This document shows positions 8,905 to 18,004 of a stretch of 64,000 bases of DNA, one piece after another. The DNA comes from an uncultured Acetatifactor sp. (lineage in GTDB: Bacteria; Bacillota; Clostridia; Lachnospirales; Lachnospiraceae). The notes below the pieces were generated by a model that saw only the letters and a list, made by a program, of their open reading frames with translations, had not been told where the DNA came from and ran no database searches. Location: positions 1-64,000 of the forward strand of contig CANQEV010000002.1 of the NCBI GenBank assembly GCA_947595925.1, written 5' to 3'. A program made the translations under genes and the position numbers. Within the stretch, counting starts at the first letter, position 1; each line of letters starts with the position of its first letter.

Positions 8905-11900
8905 ATGTCGCAGAGAACAGATATACACAAAGTATTGATCATCGGCTCCGGTCCCATCATCATCGGACAGGCCTGTGAGTTTGACTATTCCGGCACCCAG
9001 GCCTGCAAGGCCCTGAAGAAGCTGGGATATGAGATCGTGCTGGTGAACTCCAATCCCGCAACGATCATGACTGACCCGGAGACCGCGGATGTCACCTATA
9101 TCGAGCCGCTGAACAAGGAGAGGCTGGAGCAGATCATCGCCAAGGAGCGCCCCGACGCCCTGCTTCCCAATCTGGGCGGCCAGTCCGGCTTAAATCTTTG
9201 CGCGGAACTCTCCAGCGCGGGGATCCTGGACAAATACAATGTGAAGGTCATCGGCGTTCAGGTGGATGCCATCGAGCGGGGCGAGGACCGGATCGAGTTT
9301 AAGAACGCCATGAACAAGCTGGGCATCGAGATGGCAAGGAGCGAGGTGGCGTACTCCGTGGAGGAGGCGCTGGCAATCGCGGACAAGCTGGGTTATCCCG
9401 TGGTGCTGCGTCCCGCCTATACCATGGGCGGCGCTGGCGGCGGCCTGGTATATAATAAAGAAGAGTTGAAGACTGTCTGCGCGAGAGGTCTTCAGGCGTC
9501 CCTGGTGGGACAGGTGCTTGTGGAGGAATCCATTCTCGGCTGGGAAGAGCTGGAGCTGGAGGTAGTGCGGGACGCGGACAACAATCTGATCACCGTTTGC
9601 TTTATCGAGAACATCGACCCCATGGGTGTACACACAGGCGATTCTTTCTGCGCGGCTCCCATGCTGACCATCTCCAAGGAACTGCAGGCGCGGCTCCAGG
9701 AGTATGCCTACCGCATTGTAGAGTCTGTTCAGGTCATTGGCGGCACCAATGTGCAGTTTGCCCATGACCCTGTCAGCGACCGGGTGATCGTCATCGAGAT
9801 CAATCCCCGGACTTCCCGTTCTTCCGCGCTGGCCTCCAAGGCCACCGGTTTCCCCATCGCCATGGTCAGCGCCATGCTGGCTTCCGGTCTGAAGCTCTCT
9901 GAGATCCCCTGCGGTAAATATGGCACGCTGGACAAGTATGTGCCGGACGGAGACTATGTGGTAATCAAGTTTGCCCGCTGGGCCTTTGAGAAGTTCAAGG
10001 GCGTGGAGGACAAGCTGGGGACCCAGATGCGCGCCGTGGGCGAGGTCATGAGCATCGGCAAAAATTACAAGGAAGCCTTCCAGAAGGCGATCCGCAGCCT
10101 GGAGACCGGGCGCTACGGTCTGGGCCAGGTGGCAAAGCTCCAGGAAAAGAGCAAGGAACAGCTTTTGAACATGCTGGCGACGCCCTCCAGCGAGCGGCAT
10201 TTTGCCATGTACGAAGCGCTGCTGAAGGGCGCGACTGTGGAAGAACTCTACGAGATCACCCATGTGAAGACCTATTTTATCCAGCAGATGAAAGAGCTGG
10301 CGGAGGAAGAGGAAGCGCTGCTTGCCGGAAAGGGAAGCCTTCCCTCCGACGAGGCGCTGATCCAGGCGAAGAAGGACGGTTTCTCCGACAAATATCTGAG
10401 TATTCTCCTGCAGATCCCCGAGGCGGATATCCGGAACCGCAGGATCCAGCTGGGCGTGGAGGAGACCTGGGAGGGCGTGCATGTCAGCGGCACCCAGGAC
10501 AGCGCTTACTACTTCTCCACATATAACGGAAGCGACAAGAATCCCATCCGCTCCGACAAGCCCAAGGTGATGATCCTGGGCGGCGGACCGAATCGGATCG
10601 GGCAGGGAATCGAGTTCGACTATTGCTGCGTACATGCCTCCCTGGCCTTAAAGAAGCTGGGCTTTGAGACGATCATTGTGAACTGCAATCCGGAGACCGT
10701 CTCCACCGACTACGACACTTCCGACAAGCTGTACTTTGAGCCCCTGACGCTGGAGGATGTTCTGAGCATCTATAAGAAGGAGAACCCCGTGGGCGTGATC
10801 GCCCAGTTTGGCGGACAGACGCCCTTGAACCTGGCCTCTGATCTGGAGAAGAACGGCGTGAAGATCCTGGGGACCGCTCCCGCTGTCATCGATCTGGCGG
10901 AGGACAGAGACCTGTTCCGTGCCATGATGGACAAGCTGGAGATCCCTATGCCGGAGTCCGGCATGGCCACCACGGTGGACGAGGCGCTGAAGATCGCCCA
11001 TCAGATCGGCTTCCCCGTTATGGTGCGGCCCTCCTATGTGTTGGGCGGGCGCGGCATGGAGGTAGTCTACGACGATCAAAATCTCACTGATTATATGAAG
11101 GCGGCGGTGGGCGTGACCCCCGACCGGCCCATCCTGATCGATCGTTTCCTGAATCATGCGACAGAGTGCGAGGCGGATGCCATCAGCGACGGAACTCACG
11201 CTTTCGTGCCCGCGGTGATGGAGCATATCGAACTGGCGGGCGTGCACTCCGGCGATTCCGCCTGCATCGTTCCCTCCAGGCATATCTCGGAGAAGAATGT
11301 GGCGATCATCAAAGAGTACACCCGGAAAATTGCTGAGGAGATGCATGTCCGGGGACTGATGAACATGCAGTACGCCATCGAGAATGACAAGGTCTATGTT
11401 TTGGAGGCGAACCCCAGGGCGTCCCGGACGGTTCCCCTGGTGTCGAAGGTCTGCAATATCCGGATGGTACCCATCGCCACGGATATCATCACTTCCGAGA
11501 TCACGGGCCGGCCTTCGCCGGTGCCCGCTCTGAAGGAGCAGGAGATTCCCTACTATGGCGTGAAGGAGGCGGTGTTCCCCTTCAATATGTTCCCGGAGGT
11601 GGATCCCATCCTGGGACCGGAGATGCGCTCCACCGGCGAGGTGCTGGGGCTTTCCGAATCCGTGGGCGAGGCGTTCTTTAAGGCCCAGGAGGCGACCCAG
11701 ACAAAGCTTCCCACCGGCGGGACCGTGCTGATCAGCGTGAACCGCAAGGACAAGGACGAAGTGGTGGAGGTCGCAAAACTCTTTGACGAGGCGGGCTTCA
11801 AGATCGTTGCCACGGGCAACACCTGCGACCTGATCACGGCGGCGGGGATCCCGGCGGAGAAGGTGAAGAAGCTCTATGAGGGACGGCCAAACATTCTGGA

Positions 11901-12135
11901 CATGATCACCAACGGGGAGGTGGACCTGATCGTGAACTCCCCCATCGGCGCGGACAGCGTGAACGATGACAGCTATCTGAGAAAGGCGGCCATCAAGGGA
12001 AAGATCCCTTATATGACCACCATTGCCGCCGCGAAAGCCACCGCGGAGGGAATACTGTATGTCAAGAAATCCGGGAGCAACGGCGAGGTTCATTCTCTGC
12101 AGAGCCTGCACAGCAGGATCCGGGATAAACAGTAG
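8905..12135 (+). CDS. carB: Carbamoyl-phosphate synthase large subunit
   Basis: A 1076-residue full-length CarB, which makes carbamoyl phosphate from bicarbonate, ammonia (supplied by CarA from glutamine) and two ATP for pyrimidine and arginine synthesis. The internal duplication is plain: two ATP-grasp halves, each opening with a related segment (IIIGQACEFDYSGTQACKAL near residue 17 and NRIGQGIEFDYCCVHASLAL near residue 560). The last 140 residues form the MGS-like allosteric domain that binds effectors such as UMP or ornithine. AGGGAGG lies 7 bases before the ATG. No carA is adjacent, which is unusual. Downstream is a DHH phosphoesterase after a 58-base gap, possibly co-transcribed. Confidence 0.97.
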   Translation: MSQRTDIHKVLIIGSGPIIIGQACEFDYSGTQACKALKKLGYEIVLVNSNPATIMTDPETADVTYIEPLNKERLEQIIAKERPDALLPNLGGQSGLNLCAELSSAGILDKYNVKVIGVQVDAIERGEDRIEFKNAMNKLGIEMARSEVAYSVEEALAIADKLGYPVVLRPAYTMGGAGGGLVYNKEELKTVCARGLQASLVGQVLVEESILGWEELELEVVRDADNNLITVCFIENIDPMGVHTGDSFCAAPMLTISKELQARLQEYAYRIVESVQVIGGTNVQFAHDPVSDRVIVIEINPRTSRSSALASKATGFPIAMVSAMLASGLKLSEIPCGKYGTLDKYVPDGDYVVIKFARWAFEKFKGVEDKLGTQMRAVGEVMSIGKNYKEAFQKAIRSLETGRYGLGQVAKLQEKSKEQLLNMLATPSSERHFAMYEALLKGATVEELYEITHVKTYFIQQMKELAEEEEALLAGKGSLPSDEALIQAKKDGFSDKYLSILLQIPEADIRNRRIQLGVEETWEGVHVSGTQDSAYYFSTYNGSDKNPIRSDKPKVMILGGGPNRIGQGIEFDYCCVHASLALKKLGFETIIVNCNPETVSTDYDTSDKLYFEPLTLEDVLSIYKKENPVGVIAQFGGQTPLNLASDLEKNGVKILGTAPAVIDLAEDRDLFRAMMDKLEIPMPESGMATTVDEALKIAHQIGFPVMVRPSYVLGGRGMEVVYDDQNLTDYMKAAVGVTPDRPILIDRFLNHATECEADAISDGTHAFVPAVMEHIELAGVHSGDSACIVPSRHISEKNVAIIKEYTRKIAEEMHVRGLMNMQYAIENDKVYVLEANPRASRTVPLVSKVCNIRMVPIATDIITSEITGRPSPVPALKEQEIPYYGVKEAVFPFNMFPEVDPILGPEMRSTGEVLGLSESVGEAFFKAQEATQTKLPTGGTVLISVNRKDKDEVVEVAKLFDEAGFKIVATGNTCDLITAAGIPAEKVKKLYEGRPNILDMITNGEVDLIVNSPIGADSVNDDSYLRKAAIKGKIPYMTTIAAAKATAEGILYVKKSGSNGEVHSLQSLHSRIRDKQ

Positions 12136-12193
12136 AACCGCAGGATTTATTAAAATCAGTTTTTGAGAAATACTTAGGAAATTAGGAGGCGAT

Positions 12194-13183
12194 ATGGTTC
12201 AGAAGCTTATCGACCTGTGCCGAGGAAAAAGGATTTTTATTCAGACGCATAATTTTCCGGATCCGGATGCCATTGGTTCCGCCTTTGGCCTGCAGAAGCT
12301 CCTGGAGCGCTATGGCATCGGTTCCACGCTCTGCTATGCAGGGCGCATAGACAAGCTCAGCACGTCCAGGATGCTGGAAGAGTTCGGGATCCTCATGTAT
12401 TCCTATGAGGATATCCGGGATCAGATGAAGGAGAGCGATTCCATCATCTGCGTGGATAGCCAGAAGAACGCCGGGAACATCACGGACTTTATCGGCAGGG
12501 AGATCGCCTGCGTGGATCACCACCCTACTTTTGTGCAGCAGGAATACGAGTATAAACACATCGAAATCACGGGGGCCTGCGCCACACTGATCACGGAGTA
12601 TTATATGGACCTGGGGATCCAGCCGGAGGAAAATGCCGCCTCCGCCCTGCTCTACGGACTGAAGATGGATACCCTGCAGTTTACCCGGGGCGTCACGGAT
12701 CGGGATATCAGGGCTTTCAGCTTTCTCTTTCCGCTGCACAACCGGGCGAAGCTCACCCAGCTGGAGCAGAATACCATGGCGTTTCAGGATCTGAAGGCCT
12801 TCGGCGCGGCCATAGAGCACATCGAAGTGTATGAGAGCTTTGGATACACCGTTATCCCCTTTGCCTGTCCGGATGCGCTGATCGCTACGCTGGCAGATTT
12901 TATACTGGATCTGAACGAGGTGGAGGTCGTGGCGGTGGTCTCCGTCCGGGAGGACGGCTTAAAACTTTCCGTGAGATCCGAGGTGGAGAAAGTGCACTCC
13001 GGCTGCCTGATCCGCAGGGCCCTGGAAGGGATCGGAAACGCCGGGGGACACGCCTGCATGGCGGGGGGACTGATCCCTGCCGCAAATATTTCCCAGCTTG
13101 GGAATTATTACGAGGAAGCCATCAAGGACAGATTTTTGAATGCTCTGGCAGAAATGGGATATTTTAAGAGAGATCAAGGATAA
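12194..13183 (+). CDS. DHH/DHHA1 family phosphoesterase (NrnA-like)
   Basis: A 329-residue protein with the DHH superfamily layout: [15 protein letters not shown] near residue 20 (metal-binding DxDxxGS), [10 protein letters not shown] near residue 87, and the namesake DHH in [10 protein letters not shown] near residue 105. A DHHA1 domain at the C-terminus carries the GGHACMAGG motif. Relatives include oligoribonuclease/pAp phosphatase NrnA and single-strand nucleases; the substrate here could be nanoRNA, pAp or a cyclic-dinucleotide product. AGGAGG sits 4-5 bases before the ATG. It follows carB and precedes asnS by 20 bases, suggesting an operon with asnS. Cytosolic, no membrane segments. Confidence 0.85.
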   Translation: MVQKLIDLCRGKRIFIQTHNFPDPDAIGSAFGLQKLLERYGIGSTLCYAGRIDKLSTSRMLEEFGILMYSYEDIRDQMKESDSIICVDSQKNAGNITDFIGREIACVDHHPTFVQQEYEYKHIEITGACATLITEYYMDLGIQPEENAASALLYGLKMDTLQFTRGVTDRDIRAFSFLFPLHNRAKLTQLEQNTMAFQDLKAFGAAIEHIEVYESFGYTVIPFACPDALIATLADFILDLNEVEVVAVVSVREDGLKLSVRSEVEKVHSGCLIRRALEGIGNAGGHACMAGGLIPAANISQLGNYYEEAIKDRFLNALAEMGYFKRDQG

Positions 13184-13203
13184 AAGAGAACGGGGGATTT
13201 TTT

Positions 13204-14595
13204 ATGGAACTGACCGACATTAAGGAATTGTACCGAAATACCGCAGCCTATATTGGAAAGACAGTCACTGTGGGGGGCTGGGTGCGCAGCAACCGGGACT
13301 CCAAAAACTTTGGCTTCCTGATGATCAACGACGGCACCTTTTTCGAACAGCTGCAGGTGGTTTACAGCGATAAACTGGCAAATTTTGAGGAGATCGCAAA
13401 GACCAATGTGGGCGCGGCCCTGGTGATCACGGGCACGATCGTGGAGACGCCCCAGGCAAAGCAGCCCTTTGAGATGCAGGCCCAGGAGGCGATGGTGGAG
13501 GGGGCCTCTTCCGCGGAGTATCCTCTCCAGAAGAAGCGCCACAGCTTTGAATTTCTGAGGACCATGCCCCATTTCCGGCCCCGCACCAATACGTTCCAGG
13601 CGGTGTTCCGGGTGAGGTCCCTGATCGCCTACGCCATCCACACTTTCTTTATGGAGCGGGGCTTTGTGTATGTGCACACGCCCCTGATCACGGGGAGCGA
13701 CTGCGAGGGCGCGGGGGAGATGTTCCAGGTGACCACTCTGGATCTGGAAAATCCTCCCAGAATGGAGGACGGCGGCGTGGATTATTCCCAGGATTTCTTC
13801 GGGAAACCCACGAACCTCACGGTGAGCGGCCAGTTAAATGTGGAGACTTACGCTTTTGCGTTTAAGAATGTCTATACCTTCGGCCCTACTTTCCGGGCGG
13901 AGAACTCCAACACCACCCGTCACGCGGCGGAGTTCTGGATGATCGAGCCGGAGATGGCTTTTGCGGATCTCACCGACGATATGAAGCTGGCGGAGAGTAT
14001 GCTGAAATTTGTGATCCGGTATGTGCTGGAGAACGCCCCCGAGGAGATGAAGTTCTTTAACCAGTTTGTGGACCAGGGGCTCTTGGAGAGACTGAACCAT
14101 GTGCTGAATTCGGACTTCGGCCATGTGACCTACACGGAGGCCGTGGAGATCCTGGAGAAGCACAACGAGGAATTTGTGTATAAGGCTTACTGGGGCTGCG
14201 ACCTGCAGACCGAGCACGAGAGATACCTCACGGAGCAGGTGTTCAAACGCCCGGTCTTCGTCACGGACTACCCCAAGGAGATCAAGGCGTTTTATATGAA
14301 GCTGAATGAGGACGGAAAGACCGTCGCCGCCATGGACTGCCTGGTTCCCGGGATCGGGGAGATCATCGGGGGCAGCCAGAGGGAGGATAAGCTGGAAGTC
14401 CTGGAGGCGCGGATGGAGGAACTGGGCCTGAAGAAGGAGGACTATGACTTCTATCTGGATCTGCGGCGCTACGGCTCTGTCCGCCACGCGGGATTCGGCC
14501 TGGGATTTGAGCGCTGCGTGATGTATCTGACCGGCATGGGAAATATCCGGGATGTGATCCCTTTCCCCAGGACCGTCAACAACTGCGAACTATAA
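13204..14595 (+). CDS. asnS: Asparagine--tRNA ligase
   Basis: A 463-residue class II aminoacyl-tRNA synthetase that charges tRNA-Asn. An OB-fold anticodon-binding domain occupies about residues 15-105 ([23 protein letters not shown]), then the catalytic core. Motif 2 is recognisable in [25 protein letters not shown] and motif 3 in [15 protein letters not shown]. The set of motifs, lack of the AspRS insertion and overall length favour AsnRS over AspRS. It starts 20 bases after the DHH gene with a GGGGG ribosome-binding site. No T-box fits in the short spacer, so regulation would come from further upstream. A strong terminator follows. Confidence 0.95.
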   Translation: MELTDIKELYRNTAAYIGKTVTVGGWVRSNRDSKNFGFLMINDGTFFEQLQVVYSDKLANFEEIAKTNVGAALVITGTIVETPQAKQPFEMQAQEAMVEGASSAEYPLQKKRHSFEFLRTMPHFRPRTNTFQAVFRVRSLIAYAIHTFFMERGFVYVHTPLITGSDCEGAGEMFQVTTLDLENPPRMEDGGVDYSQDFFGKPTNLTVSGQLNVETYAFAFKNVYTFGPTFRAENSNTTRHAAEFWMIEPEMAFADLTDDMKLAESMLKFVIRYVLENAPEEMKFFNQFVDQGLLERLNHVLNSDFGHVTYTEAVEILEKHNEEFVYKAYWGCDLQTEHERYLTEQVFKRPVFVTDYPKEIKAFYMKLNEDGKTVAAMDCLVPGIGEIIGGSQREDKLEVLEARMEELGLKKEDYDFYLDLRRYGSVRHAGFGLGFERCVMYLTGMGNIRDVIPFPRTVNNCEL

Positions 14596-14615
14596 TATTA
14601 GGAAGAAAATGGCAG

Positions 14616-14645
14616 AGAAGCCCCGGAACGATCCGGGGCTTTTTG
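14616..14645 (+). terminator. Rho-independent terminator after asnS
   Basis: AGCCCCGGA (14619-14627), loop ACGA, TCCGGGGCT (14632-14640), then TTTTT. A compact, perfect terminator hairpin 23 bases after the asnS stop. Confidence 0.93.
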
Positions 14646-14759
14646 CAGGACCCAGTGCGGCTATGCAGGAGGTGCGGCTTTGCAGGCGGCGCGGGCCGGA
14701 AAGATCCGAAAAAACTGCAGCCGGACCGCCCATCGGGGAAGGGAACCGCAAGATATTGA

Positions 14760-14788
14760 TTGACAAGGCTTTGCGCGGAAAATATAAT
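14760..14788 (+). promoter_or_regulatory. Perfect consensus sigma-A promoter
   Basis: TTGACA (14760-14765), exactly 17 bases, TATAAT (14783-14788): both hexamers match the consensus completely. A second TATAAT lies at 14794-14799. It drives the GH26-like gene with a leader of about 60 bases. Confidence 0.9.
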
Positions 14789-14857
14789 GAAAATATAATG
14801 TGGGTGAATTGTTGCCAAAAATAAGGGAATGATCAGGCGGAGAGTTAAGGAGGAAAA

Positions 14858-16279
14858 ATGGATAAGGTTTATCGGGTGCACTTGGGAGGGGCGAAATGCG
14901 GTCTGGATCTGGGGGACGGCAGCGAGAGAGCGGAGTATGTGAATCAGGATTACATTCTGCAGAAACTGGGAAGACCCCACCGATGTGTGAACATCATGTA
15001 TACCTTTTATCCTAAGGACGCTCAGTGGCCCCAGAGGATCAGTAAGGCATGCGCGGATATGGACGTGAAGTTTCAGTGGGACTTCCCCTATGACGATTAT
15101 TTTCCCTACGGCCAGGACGGACAGCCCTTTGAGCAGATGAAGGATATCCGGCGGCACGGTCAGGACGTGCTTTTGACGCTGACGGTGGATTGTTCCCTGG
15201 AGGACGGACCTCTGCGGGAGATTGCAAGGCAGCTGAAAGAGTACGGAAGAATGAGGATCCGGATCAATCATGAGTGCCAGGGAAACTGGTTCACCCATAA
15301 TAAGCGTTACTCTTTTAAGGAAATCGCGGAGTTCTTCGTACGCTTCCGGAATATCCTGAAGGAGGAAGCGCCCAATGTACAGACGATCTTCTGCGCCGGA
15401 TTTGTGGGAGAGGACGGGAAGGTGGACAAGGAGGATGATTTCCTGGAAGCCTATAAGGCGGCGGATATCTGGTCGGCGGACTGTTATCCCGCGCTGCACT
15501 TCGGCTGGCCCTACGACGTGGCGGAAACCGGCGGCGGAAGCTATAAATGCGAGACCATAAAACAGAACTATGAACTGTTTGAAAAGACGGCGAAGCGCCT
15601 CCGCCAGGTCACGGGCCAGGATAAGTTCCTGTCCACGGCGGAGTGCAATACGGACGGCGACGTGACGGGTCCCTTCCATCAGGGGGAGGCGGTGGTCCGC
15701 TTTGCGGAATACTTCCGGGACAACGACACGGCAGGCTGGTTCAACGGCATCTCCATGTACCAGTTCCGGGACAGGGGAAGGCTGGGGCTGGAGATAGAGG
15801 ATCCCAATAATCCGGCTGTAGGGATCGAACAGCCAGTGCTGCAGGATTATAAGAAGGTCATTCAGGATCCTTATTTCCTGCCGGAGATGACGAGGAAAGA
15901 GGAGACGGCTTTCCCGGTTAAAGTGCGATGGGGCGGTTCGGAGGACGCGGACGGGATTGAGATTTCCATAGCGTTTGAAAAGACGCCGGAGTTCTGTGAG
16001 GCCACGTTCGGGGAAGAGGACTGTCTGATGATCGAATTCGGCGGCAGATGGTTTTACAAGGCACCCGGGGTCAGGACCATCGACTTTATGAGCCTCTTTT
16101 TTGAAAAAAGGCTGGACGGTCCCGCCGTGATCCCCATGAGGATATTCGCAACTCCCGCGGAGGGCGTGAATCCCCGGACCGCAGCGGAGGACTGGGACAG
16201 GAATTATTGCGCTGAGATCAGCAAAGCGCCGGAGATGCGCATCCGCTATGAGGTTCCCGGAAGGGTCGGCGTGGAGTAG
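14858..16279 (+). CDS. Putative cytosolic glycoside hydrolase, GH26-like TIM barrel
   Basis: A 473-residue protein without signal peptide. The segment IRINHECQGNWFTHNKRYS resembles the GH26 acid/base region (HExxGxWFxW) with H138 and E139; E262 in STAECNTDGD sits where a clan GH-A nucleophile would be at the end of a later barrel strand. Residues about 335-473 look like a separate beta-rich domain. GH26 enzymes cleave beta-mannans or related glycans; an intracellular form would act on imported oligosaccharides. This is inference from two short motifs, and another clan-A family is possible. AAGGAGG lies 4 bases before the ATG and a perfect consensus promoter precedes it, so strong constitutive expression or a repressor-controlled burst is expected. 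It appears to be monocistronic. Confidence 0.55.
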   Translation: MDKVYRVHLGGAKCGLDLGDGSERAEYVNQDYILQKLGRPHRCVNIMYTFYPKDAQWPQRISKACADMDVKFQWDFPYDDYFPYGQDGQPFEQMKDIRRHGQDVLLTLTVDCSLEDGPLREIARQLKEYGRMRIRINHECQGNWFTHNKRYSFKEIAEFFVRFRNILKEEAPNVQTIFCAGFVGEDGKVDKEDDFLEAYKAADIWSADCYPALHFGWPYDVAETGGGSYKCETIKQNYELFEKTAKRLRQVTGQDKFLSTAECNTDGDVTGPFHQGEAVVRFAEYFRDNDTAGWFNGISMYQFRDRGRLGLEIEDPNNPAVGIEQPVLQDYKKVIQDPYFLPEMTRKEETAFPVKVRWGGSEDADGIEISIAFEKTPEFCEATFGEEDCLMIEFGGRWFYKAPGVRTIDFMSLFFEKRLDGPAVIPMRIFATPAEGVNPRTAAEDWDRNYCAEISKAPEMRIRYEVPGRVGVE

Positions 16280-16362
16280 CTGCAGCCGGGCGGCCGTAGG
16301 AACGAGGCCTGAAACAGGGTCCAGACATCAGACAGATAGACAGACAAAGAGAGGGAAAAGAA

Positions 16363-16400
16363 CAAAGGATCTGACGTTAGGGGACGCAGATCCTTCTTTT
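16363..16400 (+). terminator. Terminator after the GH26-like gene
   Basis: AAGGATCTG (16365-16373) pairs with CAGATCCTT (16387-16395) over a 13-base loop, followed by CTTTT. A moderately strong intrinsic terminator. Confidence 0.7.
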
Positions 16401-16531
16401 GGATAATGTAGCGCTCGGTAAATGAATGGTTATGTATAAGTGCGCGCAAAAAAATGATAACTTATATGTCTTCATTATAAGAAAGCATAATCACCTTTTC
16501 GTGTCCAAAAATTTCTTTTTTCGCTCAAAAA

Positions 16532-17284
16532 ATGACAAAAGAGGATAAAAAAGTGGACAAACAAAAGATTTTGACGAGTTTTATCGATAATTTGGAGAAG
16601 GAGAGGACAAAATTAGGGCTTACCCAGAGCCAGATGGCGAAGGAACTGGGAAAATCTCTTTCCGGCTATAAAAAAATGATCGCCGGGGAAATCACAAAGA
16701 TCGATCTTCTGCTGGCATGCCGCGTCTGCGAACTGACGGGAAGATACTTGAACGATCTCTGCGGGCTGGAGCGCTCCGGAGCGGAGATCGAGAGAAGGCT
16801 GCCGGAACTGACGCCCTCCCAGCTGAACTTTATCAGCGGGATGGTGGAATTTGAGGCGGATTTCGCGGTGAAGGAGCCGAAGACGGAGGACTATGTGACG
16901 CTGATAGTGCTGACGGGGGACCTTATGGACGGCATGCTCTGGGACTCCATGAATTTTGAAAAGATCAACGTCGCCGCATACCGCAGGCGGTTCGGGGAGG
17001 AGCTGGACTGTGCCATCAAGGTCAACAGCACGCACCTGCACCCGGTGTATCACCTGGGAGACATCCTGCTGATCAGCAAGCAGCCGCCCCGGGACGGCGA
17101 CATCGGTATCTTTGTGAATACGGTTACGGGAAGAGGTTATTTCAGAAAGTATCATCAGACCGTCCCCGCCCGTCTGGAGCCCATCAACGGTTTTGGACAG
17201 GAGTTCACCGTGGATTATCGGAACCAGGAGGACGGAAAGCAGTGGATCCCTTTTGGAAAAGTTTTGGCGAAGATGAGATCCTGA
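16532..17284 (+). CDS. XRE-family regulator with degenerate S24-like C-terminal domain
   Basis: Up to 250 residues. An N-terminal helix-turn-helix (about residues 18-75: LGLTQSQMAKELGKSLSGYKKMIAGE) is followed by a linker and a C-terminal domain resembling LexA/S24 repressors (HPVYHLGDILLISKQPPRDGDIGIFV). The position where cleaving repressors have the Ser of SMxP reads HLHP, so self-cleavage looks lost. The ATG at 16532 has no ribosome-binding site. A GTG at 16553 has AGAGGA 7 bases upstream and may be the true start, removing 7 residues. The target genes are unknown; the neighbouring ECF sigma unit is separated by a terminator. The upstream AT-rich region has several ATAAGT/ACTTAT half-sites that could be its operator. 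Confidence 0.75.
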   Translation: MTKEDKKVDKQKILTSFIDNLEKERTKLGLTQSQMAKELGKSLSGYKKMIAGEITKIDLLLACRVCELTGRYLNDLCGLERSGAEIERRLPELTPSQLNFISGMVEFEADFAVKEPKTEDYVTLIVLTGDLMDGMLWDSMNFEKINVAAYRRRFGEELDCAIKVNSTHLHPVYHLGDILLISKQPPRDGDIGIFVNTVTGRGYFRKYHQTVPARLEPINGFGQEFTVDYRNQEDGKQWIPFGKVLAKMRS

Positions 17285-17320
17285 AAACAGGGTGACCGGA
17301 GCGCACGCCACAAAAAAGGG

Positions 17321-17373
17321 AAGGACGATATTTTCTGAGCGGAGAACTTTTTCGGGGGAATATCGTCTTTTTT
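17321..17373 (+). terminator. Terminator after the XRE/S24-like gene
   Basis: GACGATATT (17324-17332) pairs with AATATCGTC (17359-17367), with a 26-base loop that can fold further, followed directly by TTTTTT. Confidence 0.85.
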
Positions 17374-17401
17374 AGTAGAATACGGCTTGGAGGAAGATGG
17401 A

Positions 17402-17962
17402 TTGAAAGATTCGGAAATACTGGATCTCTACTTTGCCAGAGAGGAGAGAGCCATAGCAGAGACGCAGAAAAGCTACGGGAAATACTGCTACAGTATTGCC
17501 TTTCATATATTGCATGACCGTGAGGACTCGGATGAGTGTGTGAACGACACCTGGATGCGGGCCTGGGGATGTATTCCGCCGAACCGGCCGGAACATCTCA
17601 ATATTTTCCTGGGAACGATCACGAGAAATCTGTCTTTTGACCGATGGAAGAGAAAGAAAGCGGCAAAGAGGGGAAGCGGTGAGATGGAAATGGAGCTGGA
17701 TGAACTGGCGGAGTGTATTCCGTCCACGGATTCGATTGAGGATGCGGTGGCGGCTGCGGAGCTGACAAGGATCGTGAACGAATTCCTGCACACCCTGCCG
17801 GAGAGGGAGTGTAATGTCTTTTTGAGACGGTACTGGTATTCGGAGGAATACGGGGAGATCGCGAAACGGTACGGCATGAAGCTCAATTCCGTGAAATCTT
17901 CGCTCTTCCGCACCCGGGGGAAACTGCGGGGATTTCTGGAAGAACAGGGGATCGTGATCTAG
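17402..17962 (+). CDS. ECF-type RNA polymerase sigma factor
   Basis: A 186-residue sigma-70 family protein. Region 2 spans about residues 15-80 (AFHILHDREDSDECVNDTWMRAW is the typical region 2.2-2.4 core) and region 4 about 120-180, ending in a helix-turn-helix (YGEIAKRYGMKLNSVKSSLFRTRGKL). No sigma-1.1 or region 3, so extracytoplasmic-function class. The start is probably the TTG at 17402, because GGAGG at 17389-17393 is 8 bases ahead of it; an earlier TTG at 17387 overlaps that site. It is followed after 42 bases by a membrane protein with a cytoplasmic N-terminus, the usual sigma/anti-sigma arrangement. The regulon and signal are unknown. Confidence 0.88.
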   Translation: MKDSEILDLYFAREERAIAETQKSYGKYCYSIAFHILHDREDSDECVNDTWMRAWGCIPPNRPEHLNIFLGTITRNLSFDRWKRKKAAKRGSGEMEMELDELAECIPSTDSIEDAVAAAELTRIVNEFLHTLPERECNVFLRRYWYSEEYGEIAKRYGMKLNSVKSSLFRTRGKLRGFLEEQGIVI

Positions 17963-18004
17963 GCTGCAGGGGCAAAACCAAAATCGGAGAAGAGGTTGAG
18001 GCAG

